DNA of 64,000 bases. Source: Fidelibacterota bacterium (GTDB lineage: Bacteria; Fidelibacterota; UBA8477; JABMPR01). The stretch lies in contig JABIFG010000003.1 of the NCBI GenBank assembly GCA_018650795.1, positions 22,232-86,231 of the forward strand. Direction: 5' to 3'. Under the pieces are notes generated by a model. That model had not been told where the DNA came from and made no database searches. It saw only the letters and a list, made by a program, of their open reading frames with translations. Positions 56,882 to 64,000 of this stretch are shown one piece after another; positions within the stretch are counted from its first letter, which is position 1, and each line of letters starts with the position of its first letter. A program made the translations under genes and the position numbers.

Positions 56882-57931
56882 ATGGATTTTCCAGATAACC
56901 TATCCTGTCCCGTCCCCATCTTAAGTCATGATACTGTACAACTCGCGCATGGTGCTGGAGGTAAACTTTCCAATGAGATGATTGACAAAATCTTCCTGCC
57001 CAGATTTCTAAACAGTACTCTTGAAAAAATGGAAGACCAGGCTGTTCTGGATAATCCTGGTGGGCGTATCGCTTTCAGCACAGATACTTTTGTAGTTGAT
57101 CCAATTTTTTTCCCTGGTGGAGATATTGGTGATCTCGCCATTAATGGGACAGTAAATGATATCGCTATGAGTGGCGCAATTCCCAGATACTTGAGCGTAG
57201 GATTTATTCTGGAAGAGGGCCTAGCCTTTGAAACACTCCATCGCATTGTCCTATCCATGGAGCAAGCCGCCAAATTCGCTGGTGTACAAATTGTGGCTGG
57301 TGATACCAAAGTTGTTAATCGGGGTAGCTGCGACAAACTGTTTATCAATACCAGTGGATTTGGTTTTGTGCCAGATAATGTCAATATATCGGCTTCAAAT
57401 CTTGAGCTAGGGGATAAAATCATCCTCTCCGGAACCCTGGCAGATCATGGTATGGCTGTTATGACAACACGTGAGGGCTTGTCCTTTCAGTCCACTGTAG
57501 AAAGTGACACGGCCGCCTTAAATCATCTCGTTCAGGATATGCTTGGAGTGAGCTCGAATATTCACGCCTTGAGAGATCCAACGCGAGGAGGATTGGCCAC
57601 ATCACTCAATGAATTTGCGGCATCCTCCAATGTAGGTATCCAACTCTACAGGGATACCCTCCCTGTAAAAGAGAATGTGCGCGGAGCTTGTGAGATTTTA
57701 GGAATTGATCCACTTTATGTGGCCAATGAGGGCAAGCTGGTTGCCATCGTACCCCCAGACGTCGCAGATGAAATGCTGAACACCATGCGAGACAACGATT
57801 ATGGAAAAGCTGCTAGCATAATTGGGGAAGTTACTGATAAACATCCTGGAATTGTGGCCCTGCAGACAGGCCTGGGAGCCAACCGCATTGTGGATATGCC
57901 TGTAGGTGAACAACTCCCTCGAATTTGTTAG
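56882..57931 (+). CDS. hypE: Hydrogenase maturation protein HypE
   Basis: A 349-residue PurM-like ATPase that dehydrates the carbamoyl group on its own C-terminal Cys to thiocyanate. 'LAHGAGGKLSNEMIDKIFLPRF', 'FSTDTFVVDPIFFPGGDIGDLAINGTVNDIAMSGA' and the ending 'PRIC' are diagnostic, and the terminal Cys is present. 51 bases after hypD. The operon ends here; the next gene is convergent, with no hydrogenase subunits on either side. Confidence 0.96.
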   Translation: MDFPDNLSCPVPILSHDTVQLAHGAGGKLSNEMIDKIFLPRFLNSTLEKMEDQAVLDNPGGRIAFSTDTFVVDPIFFPGGDIGDLAINGTVNDIAMSGAIPRYLSVGFILEEGLAFETLHRIVLSMEQAAKFAGVQIVAGDTKVVNRGSCDKLFINTSGFGFVPDNVNISASNLELGDKIILSGTLADHGMAVMTTREGLSFQSTVESDTAALNHLVQDMLGVSSNIHALRDPTRGGLATSLNEFAASSNVGIQLYRDTLPVKENVRGACEILGIDPLYVANEGKLVAIVPPDVADEMLNTMRDNDYGKAASIIGEVTDKHPGIVALQTGLGANRIVDMPVGEQLPRIC

Positions 57932-57950
57932 TCCTGATCTAGCTCAAGCG

Positions 57951-60047
57951 TCAATCCATCAACATCCGATGTAAATAGGTAAATTCTATAGCTGCCCTGG
58001 TTGCATATTGCTTCAAATTGGCTCCGGCAGCATGTCCACCTTCGATATTCTCATAATACATCACGGGATGTCCCTGTTCCATCATCCGGGCTACCATTTT
58101 ACGAGCATGAGCTGGATGCACCCGATCATCTTTGGTAGAAGTGGTAAACATGGGCATTGGGTATTTTGTATCGGCAGAAAGGCTATGGTAAGGTGAATAT
58201 TTTTTCAAATAGGCACCTTCGATAGGATCATCTGGATCGCCATACTCACCCATCCAGCTTGCGCCTGCCAAAAGCTTATGGTAGCGCAACATGTCTAAAA
58301 GCGGAACCTGTGAAACAACGGCATTAAAAAGGTCAGGCCGCATGGTAAAAACGGCTCCTACCAGGAGACCTCCACCGCTACCACCCATAATTCCTAATTT
58401 TCCCGGACTGGTAATTTTGGTGCTGATTAATTGTTCAGCAATGGCTATAAAATCTTCATAGGACTTATGGCGATTAGTTTTCAGCGCAGCCTGGTGCCAG
58501 GCCGGTCCATATTCTCCACCACCCCGGATATTGGCTAGAGCTAAGACGCCACCTTTTTCCATCCAGAGTTTTCCAGTTTTTGACCAGTACTGCGATTTTT
58601 CTGATACTTCAAAGCCACCATAGCCGTAAAGGAGTGTCGGATTATTACTATCCAAAGCCATATCCTTCGAGCTTACAAGAAAGTAGGGAATTTTTGTACC
58701 GTCTTTACTGGTGGCAAACTTTTGATTCACCTCAAGGTTTTCACTGTCATAGCGTGCTGGAGACTGTCTAATAACTTTTAGATCAGCCATTGCATCCTCA
58801 AAGTATCCCAGCGTCGTAGGTGTTATCAGGTCGTTGTAAGTATAAAAGAAATTGTCGTTCAATGGATTTGCCCCGTTGATATAAATGGTTCCTCCCTGAG
58901 GAAGGTTAAGATCCTCAAGCACCCAGAGGTTATCTTTGAGGACTCCTCGCAACACCTTATCCACAACATCTTCTTGAATTGTTAGCAGAAGGTACGAGGA
59001 AGAAAAATCTACACTTAAAATTGAACTCTTCGTATTGGGGACGAAAACATTCGTTTTCTGATTGCTTGCTAAATCGAGGGCGATGAGTGATCCTTTGCTG
59101 CTTCCCATCCAATCTGACCGTAGGATGGCGAAAGCTTGATCTTTCCAAACGCCTTTTAAATCAGCATCAATGGGTAGTTCTATTTTTGTTGTGCCCATAT
59201 TTTCATCAAGAAGTAAAATCTCATGGGTCCAGAAATCCTTGGATTTACTAATCAAGGAGTAATTCCTCTCAGCGGTAAATACTGTCCATCCCCAGGTACC
59301 CACATCTTTGGTGTCAACTCTGGCGAGCTCAGGACTTTCAGCTAAATCCTCACCCCGTATCCAAACTTTTACACTCGCTGCATAGCCACTCTCAGTCATG
59401 CTCCCTGGTCCAAAGTCCGTGGCTACAAACACCTGATCTTCATTGATCCAGGACACGGTAGATTTTTCCTCAGCGACGTAAAACCCATCCTCAATAAACG
59501 ATCGCGTAGAGATATCAAATTCTCGGACAACAACTGCATCTTTTCCGCCTCGGGATAACTCAATGAGGAATCGATTGTATGTGGGAGGTAAGCCTGATAC
59601 CCCTTTATAAACCCAATTCTCGTTCTCTGCCTCTGCCAGCGCATCAATATCAATTATGACATCCCACACCGGCTTGCCATCCAGATATTGTTGGAGAGGT
59701 GACCTGCGCCAGATGCCCCTGATATGCACTTCGTCTCGCCAGAAATTGTATATGAAATCTCCGCGAATTTTGCCGTAGACCAGCCTATCTTTTGCTTCAT
59801 AGATAGCCAACGCCTCACTCTCAAATTGATCAAATCGTGGGTCGGCGTGGAGTTCTGCGAGGGTAATGGCATTCTGTTCCCTCACCCAGCTCAGAGCACG
59901 TTCACCCTCTACCTCTTCCAGCCAGAGATAGGGATCAATTTTAGTGTCTTCTATTGTCTTTGAGTCTTCCTGTGTTGGCGTCACCGTGACACAGCCAGCC
60001 AATACAAAACTTATCATCAGTCCGGTTAAATAGAATTTGATCTGCAT
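57951..60047 (-). CDS. Prolyl oligopeptidase (S9A) lipoprotein
   Basis: A 698-residue serine peptidase that cleaves short proline-containing peptides. The lipobox 'SFVLAGC' marks a lipoprotein held at the periplasmic or outer membrane. A seven-bladed propeller (~70-430) precedes the hydrolase domain with the nucleophile Ser in 'GIMGGSGGGLLVGA', Asp in 'TSTKDDRVHPAHA' and His in 'IEGGHAAGA'. It is full length. It complements the secreted peptidases in the window by finishing peptide breakdown near the cell. Confidence 0.94.
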   Translation of the reverse strand: MQIKFYLTGLMISFVLAGCVTVTPTQEDSKTIEDTKIDPYLWLEEVEGERALSWVREQNAITLAELHADPRFDQFESEALAIYEAKDRLVYGKIRGDFIYNFWRDEVHIRGIWRRSPLQQYLDGKPVWDVIIDIDALAEAENENWVYKGVSGLPPTYNRFLIELSRGGKDAVVVREFDISTRSFIEDGFYVAEEKSTVSWINEDQVFVATDFGPGSMTESGYAASVKVWIRGEDLAESPELARVDTKDVGTWGWTVFTAERNYSLISKSKDFWTHEILLLDENMGTTKIELPIDADLKGVWKDQAFAILRSDWMGSSKGSLIALDLASNQKTNVFVPNTKSSILSVDFSSSYLLLTIQEDVVDKVLRGVLKDNLWVLEDLNLPQGGTIYINGANPLNDNFFYTYNDLITPTTLGYFEDAMADLKVIRQSPARYDSENLEVNQKFATSKDGTKIPYFLVSSKDMALDSNNPTLLYGYGGFEVSEKSQYWSKTGKLWMEKGGVLALANIRGGGEYGPAWHQAALKTNRHKSYEDFIAIAEQLISTKITSPGKLGIMGGSGGGLLVGAVFTMRPDLFNAVVSQVPLLDMLRYHKLLAGASWMGEYGDPDDPIEGAYLKKYSPYHSLSADTKYPMPMFTTSTKDDRVHPAHARKMVARMMEQGHPVMYYENIEGGHAAGANLKQYATRAAIEFTYLHRMLMD

Positions 60048-60180
60048 GGGTTTTCCTTCTTATAAGCTTATTCTTAAGAGTTTCTTTGGTTGTTACTCTC
60101 TTATTCTAGGTGATGAAATGAATGTTACAGCCAGGAGCCTTAAGCGGATTGTTCGATCCATTGTCCCCATTATGACTTAT

Positions 60181-60510
60181 CTAGGCACAGTCAACGCACT
60201 TATCTGATTCAGGCAACATCATGAGACGTCCCAGGGGGATGGGTTTTTTACAGACACGACAAAGACCATAGTCATCCCTATCGATAAAGGCCAGGGAGCT
60301 TTCAAGTTTTTGGAGTTTGGCTTTCGTTTTTGACAAAAGCAGTTCATTGACACTTTTATTGTTAATGGCGTCCATGCGAGATATGCGCCCAATGGCTGCA
60401 TCAGGAGCGATAGGTTGGGTCAACTCCTTGAGTTCAATGACTTGTTCGGTGGCGCTTTCAATTTCTAAATTGATGCGTTCTCGCAATTGCTGTTTTTCTT
60501 CGTGATTCAT
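60181..60510 (-). CDS. TraR/DksA-type zinc finger protein
   Basis: A 109-residue protein with an N-terminal helical hairpin and a C4 zinc finger ('CRVCKKPIPLGRLMMLPESDKCVDC', CxxC-x17-CxxC). This is the DksA/TraR family, which enters the RNA polymerase secondary channel and adjusts transcription with ppGpp. It lacks the acidic 'DxxDxA' tip of E. coli DksA in obvious form, so its role may be different. Upstream of the prolyl oligopeptidase with 133 bases between. Confidence 0.85.
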   Translation of the reverse strand: MNHEEKQQLRERINLEIESATEQVIELKELTQPIAPDAAIGRISRMDAINNKSVNELLLSKTKAKLQKLESSLAFIDRDDYGLCRVCKKPIPLGRLMMLPESDKCVDCA

Positions 60511-60610
60511 GTATTAATCCAAATAGTAAAATATCAATAAATTCAATTTTAGTGAAATGTAGTGAAGTGATTGTGGACTTAAGATAATTATTAAAACAAT
60601 TTTTTAAACA

Positions 60611-60641
60611 GAAAAGGCGACGATAAAATCGTCGCCTTTTC
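60611..60641. terminator. Strong bidirectional terminator
   Basis: GAAAAGGCGACGAT and ATCGTCGCCTTTTC form a perfect 14-bp stem with an AAA loop, flanked by A and T runs. It lies after the FadN-like gene on the - strand and before the DksA-like gene, so it ends the beta-oxidation operon. Confidence 0.92.
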
Positions 60642-60688
60642 TTGATTAATGTATCCTTAGGAGGAAAACGGAAAACCTGGGATACACT

Positions 60689-63037
60689 TTAGTTTCGAAG
60701 AGGTCGCCCTCGTTTCAACATATATTCTATGCGCGCACGGGTTTTTGGTTCCCCGCCAAGTGAAACAAAAGCCTCTCTTTCAAGATCGAGAATGTATTGT
60801 TCATCCAGCGGTCTCATGATTCCACCTTTATCACCACCGGTGAGTACAAAGGCTAGTTTCTCGGCAATAAAGGCGTCATGCTCGGAGATTTTCCCTGATT
60901 TCAGGAAACCCTTCACACTGCTCTTCACAGCCAGTCGACCACCCTTTCCAGGCAGAAATAAATCGGTTCGCATTTCTGGGGTCACATATCCTTCACTCAT
61001 AGACAGAACTTCTGCCTTGGCTCTTGACACCCGATGGTCCTGATTGACCACTATGATATCGTCTTTTGTGAGATACCCGATGGAAACCGCGTGTTTGGCT
61101 GACATGGAGACTTTAGCAAAACCAATGGCCTCAAACGCCTTCTGGGCAACCTGGAAGGCTCCAGCACGCCCCTTGGAGAGACGATCCTGGGCTTTCATGA
61201 TCATTCTAAGATTACCACCAGCTCCTGGTATAAGACCAACACCAACCTCCACAAGACCTGTATATAGCTCTGCTGCAGCTACAATTCGGTCACAGGCACC
61301 GATAGTTTCATAGCCACCACCCAAAGCCATCCAATGTGGTGCTGCCACTACGGGAAATGGAGCAAAGCGTACTTTTTGAAGTGTATCCTGCATGGCTTTA
61401 CTCATGGCATCCAGACCATCCCAGTCCTTCTCATCAATAGCTCGCAGCATCAAGGCCAGGTTGGCTCCTGCCGAGAAATGAGTCGCTTCCGAGGCGATAA
61501 CCAAACCCTTATAGTTATTTTCAATTACCCAATCCACTGCCTGATCAAGCATGCTGATCACAGAACCATCAATTGGATTGAAGGTCGGTTGCAACACAGA
61601 ATGCATGGTCACAGCAGCAACCCCATCACCAAGATCAATCAGGGAAGCTGACCAATCCTTTTTGATGAGTCCACCGGTTTTCTTGACAACATTAAAATCA
61701 ACAGCCAAAGGATGAGTGGGGACGGGCTGCATGGATTCGCTTGACGGATCATAATAGGTCTTGACCTTTCCATCAAATCCATAGAAGGAAGTGAATCCCT
61801 TATTGAGCATAGTCTGCACCCAGGCAGGAATCTTGCGACCATCACTCTTCATCCGTTCAGCAGATTCAATTAATCCGAATGCATCCCAGACTTCAAAGGG
61901 TCCAAAATCCCAACCAAAGCCCCATTTCATGGCATTATCAATATTCACAATGTCATCTGATATTTCAGGAAGTCTATTGGCTGAGTAAATCAAAATTCCA
62001 GCATTCAACTCCCATAGAAATTTTCCAGCAACATCATCAATACTCACCAGACTTTTTAATTTCCCTGGGAGATAGGTCTCATTTTTAGAAACCCTAATCG
62101 CATCGTATTTCTTTTTAACAGAAGGTTCATATTCCAGAGTATCAAGATTAAGAGAAAAGATGACTTTTTTCTCCATCTTCTTGTAAAAACCACCCCCAGA
62201 TTTCTGGCCTAACCAACCTTTGTCCAGCATGGATTGCAAATAGTCAGGGATTTTGAAGATGTCACGTTCTTCATCATCCTCACCCTTATCGTAGGCATTC
62301 TCAGCAACATGCACTAGAGTATCCAGACCAACCACATCGGCAGTTCTAAAAGTGGCCGATTTCATGTGCCCAATCAGTGTACCGGTAAGCGCATCGACAT
62401 CTGGAATATTCAATCGTTTTTCCCTGGCTAATTTCAGGGTCAGCATCATGCCATAGACACCAATTCGGTTGGCAATAAAGTTGGCTGTATCTTTAGCCCA
62501 CACGATGCCTTTTCCAAGATCATCTTCCAGGAATGTGGCAATGTCTTGCATGGCTTCCATATCTGTTTCAGGTCCACCAACCAACTCCACTAACTTCATA
62601 TAACGAGGTGGGTTGAAAAAGTGAGTGATAAAGAAACGTTTTTTCATATCCGCTGGTAACGAGGCAGCCATATCAGTCAGGGAAAGACCCGAAGTATTAC
62701 TGGTCAGGATGGCTGTGGCATTCATTTTGGGAACTATTTTCTCGAAAAGTCCCTGCTTCCAGTCGAGACGTTCGGCAATGACTTCGATAACCCAATCCAC
62801 CTCACCAATCTTATCGAGATGGTCATCATAATTACATGGTGTGATCAGCTCCAGAGTTTTTGGGTTATATACAGGACTGGGTTTCAGCTTTTTCATGCCC
62901 TCCAAACCCTGTACCGCCAGCTCCTGATTCATATCGAAGAGGTAACTGGGAATCCCGGCGTTTGATAGGTGAGTCGCAATCTGCGCGCCCATGACTCCAG
63001 CGCCCAGAACGGCTACCTTTTCTACCTTTAATGCCAT
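60689..63037 (-). CDS. fadN: 3-hydroxyacyl-CoA dehydrogenase/enoyl-CoA hydratase (FadN-like)
   Basis: A 782-residue bifunctional beta-oxidation enzyme. The N-terminal dehydrogenase has the NAD fold 'VAVLGAGVMGAQIATHLSNAG', 'SNTSGLSLTDMAASLP' and 'FFITHFFNPPRYMKLVELV'; a second dehydrogenase C-domain follows (~330-420). A crotonase domain (~480-680; 'GLVIASEATHFSAGANLALML', 'APHWMALGGGYE') and a tail close the protein. The order dehydrogenase then hydratase, and the length, match FadN/YusL of Bacillus rather than E. coli FadB. Two bases from the thiolase gene, with the terminator after it. Confidence 0.93.
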   Translation of the reverse strand: MALKVEKVAVLGAGVMGAQIATHLSNAGIPSYLFDMNQELAVQGLEGMKKLKPSPVYNPKTLELITPCNYDDHLDKIGEVDWVIEVIAERLDWKQGLFEKIVPKMNATAILTSNTSGLSLTDMAASLPADMKKRFFITHFFNPPRYMKLVELVGGPETDMEAMQDIATFLEDDLGKGIVWAKDTANFIANRIGVYGMMLTLKLAREKRLNIPDVDALTGTLIGHMKSATFRTADVVGLDTLVHVAENAYDKGEDDEERDIFKIPDYLQSMLDKGWLGQKSGGGFYKKMEKKVIFSLNLDTLEYEPSVKKKYDAIRVSKNETYLPGKLKSLVSIDDVAGKFLWELNAGILIYSANRLPEISDDIVNIDNAMKWGFGWDFGPFEVWDAFGLIESAERMKSDGRKIPAWVQTMLNKGFTSFYGFDGKVKTYYDPSSESMQPVPTHPLAVDFNVVKKTGGLIKKDWSASLIDLGDGVAAVTMHSVLQPTFNPIDGSVISMLDQAVDWVIENNYKGLVIASEATHFSAGANLALMLRAIDEKDWDGLDAMSKAMQDTLQKVRFAPFPVVAAPHWMALGGGYETIGACDRIVAAAELYTGLVEVGVGLIPGAGGNLRMIMKAQDRLSKGRAGAFQVAQKAFEAIGFAKVSMSAKHAVSIGYLTKDDIIVVNQDHRVSRAKAEVLSMSEGYVTPEMRTDLFLPGKGGRLAVKSSVKGFLKSGKISEHDAFIAEKLAFVLTGGDKGGIMRPLDEQYILDLEREAFVSLGGEPKTRARIEYMLKRGRPLRN

Positions 63038-63039
63038 GA

Positions 63040-64000
63040 TTAAATCCTCTCAATAATTGTTGCGATACCTTGTCCGGTTCCAATACACATGGTTGCCAGA
63101 CCGTATTTCGTATCGTTTTGTTCCATCACATTGAGCAATGTAGTTATGATTCTAGCTCCTGAACATCCCAAGGGGTGCCCAAGTGCTATGGCTCCACCAT
63201 TCAGGTTGATCTTTTCAGTCGGCCAATCTCCCTTGCGAATGACATAAAGTGATTGAGCACCGAAAGCCTCGTTCAACTCAATGGTGTCTATCTGATCCAG
63301 TGTCATCCCAGCATTTTTCAGTGCCTTTTCAGTAGCAGGAAGTGGACCTGAACCCATCAGGGTTGGATCTACACCAGCTACAGCACGAGAAATAATCTTG
63401 GCTCTTACTTTTAGACCCAATTCCTCTGCTTTTGTATTGCTCATGACAAGCACTGCCGCTGCGCCCACACTAATGGGACTGGATGTGGCTGCTGTGATAC
63501 TGCCATCCTCCAGAAAGGCAGGTGAAAGCGATTTGATCTTGGTTTCGTCTGGTTCTCTGGGGCCTTCATCTTTGGAAACACGAATTCCTTCAATTTCAAT
63601 AGGAACCACTTCGTTATCGAATCTTCCCGCAGCTTGTGCAGCAAGAGCCTTTTTGTGAGAAGCCATGGCGAAAGCTTCCTGATCTTCTCTGTTGATGTCC
63701 AATTCTTGAGCCAGATTTTCAGCAGTTTCACCCATACCCATGTAGTAGTCTATTTCATACAGATCTGGATTAAAATCAGGGTTATAACCACCCATAGGCA
63801 CACCAAACATATCTTCAACACCAGCAGCGATACCAATTTCCTTATCACCGGCCATTATAGCGGTGCTCAGCTGATGAAGTGCATCCATGGAAGAGCCGCA
63901 AAAACGGTTTACTGTGCTACCGGTAGTGGTATTTGGCAAACCAGAAAGAAGGGCAACTCCACGACCCATAAGCATCCCCTGATTTCCCTCTGGGAAGGCA
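63040..64000 (-). CDS. fadA: Acetyl-CoA acyltransferase (thiolase), N terminus beyond window
   Basis: The frame is open past the right edge (codons for 'AFPEGNQG' precede the Met at 63975), so the gene is partial; about 70 residues are missing. The visible 320 residues carry the thiolase nucleophile Cys in 'NRFCGSSMDAL', 'NEAFGAQSL', 'GGAIALGHPLGCSGARI' and the acid/base Cys in 'MCIGTGQG'. With FadN it completes the last steps of beta-oxidation. It is upstream in the same operon. An acyl-CoA dehydrogenase gene may lie beyond the window. Confidence 0.95.
   Translation of the reverse strand, partial: AFPEGNQGMLMGRGVALLSGLPNTTTGSTVNRFCGSSMDALHQLSTAIMAGDKEIGIAAGVEDMFGVPMGGYNPDFNPDLYEIDYYMGMGETAENLAQELDINREDQEAFAMASHKKALAAQAAGRFDNEVVPIEIEGIRVSKDEGPREPDETKIKSLSPAFLEDGSITAATSSPISVGAAAVLVMSNTKAEELGLKVRAKIISRAVAGVDPTLMGSGPLPATEKALKNAGMTLDQIDTIELNEAFGAQSLYVIRKGDWPTEKINLNGGAIALGHPLGCSGARIITTLLNVMEQNDTKYGLATMCIGTGQGIATIIERI

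Overview
The window looks like chromosome of an uncultured Gram-negative bacterium of the Fibrobacteres-Chlorobi-Bacteroidetes (FCB) side of the tree. Two secreted proteins end in type IX secretion (T9SS) sorting domains with the 'YPNPFNP' style motif, three proteases carry C-terminal dockerins, and there are a TonB-dependent receptor with a DUF4249 lipoprotein and a bactofilin beside a complete atp operon. My best guess is Candidatus Marinimicrobia (SAR406) or a close relative; a polysulfide-reductase-like operon fits what has been reported for that group. This is inference from gene content. No rRNA, tRNA, CRISPR array, IS element or prophage was seen.

Layout. 1-5.8 kb (+): TetR-type regulator (cut by the edge), RND/MMPL exporter, LolA-like periplasmic protein, beta-barrel protein and an unknown gene. 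6.0-14.6 kb (-): TatT-like lipoprotein, two tandem M14 carboxypeptidases with dockerins, and an M1 metallopeptidase with a barrel-like tail. 14.8-17.7 kb (-): aspS, an XRE regulator and a small TonB-like protein. 17.9-21.5 kb (+): TonB-dependent receptor and DUF4249 lipoprotein, with a REP-like hairpin element in the reading frame of the latter. 21.5-23.4 kb (-): five-haem cytochrome c with a T9SS tail. 23.5-29.3 kb (-): a two-component system with a sigma-54 activator, followed by a four-gene envelope operon preceded by a near-consensus sigma-54 promoter and a tandem dyad. 29.4-37.7 kb (-): atp operon (I,Z,B,E,F,H,A,G,D,C) led by an M23 peptidase and a bactofilin, ending in a terminator. 37.8-40.5 kb (-): parB, parA, DMT exporter. 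40.9-46.9 kb (+): Cys-rich MerR regulator, PsrABC-like molybdoenzyme, two half-size YeeE/YedE transporters and a rhodanese-fold protein without the active-site cysteine, closed by a strong terminator. 47.1-51.6 kb: dockerin subtilase and LamG/T9SS protein (convergent). 52.0-57.9 kb (+): hypABFCDE hydrogenase maturation genes with no hydrogenase in view. 58-64 kb (-): prolyl oligopeptidase, DksA/TraR protein, FadN-type beta-oxidation enzyme and a thiolase cut by the edge.

How it fits together. The window suggests an organism that degrades proteins outside the cell (secreted M14, M1, S8 and S9 peptidases), can oxidise fatty acids, matures NiFe hydrogenase, and probably respires or turns over sulfur compounds through a quinone-linked molybdoenzyme.

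The part most worth following up is 23.5-29.3 kb. A sensor kinase and NtrC-class regulator sit directly upstream of an operon that ends in a Spy/CpxP/ZraP-like gene. Between them lie two TCGAC/GTCGA dyads and a TGGCAC-N5-TTGG promoter at the geometry expected for enhancer-dependent transcription. This resembles ZraPSR of enterobacteria, but the target genes (a Gly-rich Asp-repeat protein, a 65-residue protein and an outer-membrane-like protein) are unfamiliar. Several genes appear to start with TTG (hypA, hypD, the histidine kinase, the TatT-like and TonB-like genes), so automatic starts should be treated with care.
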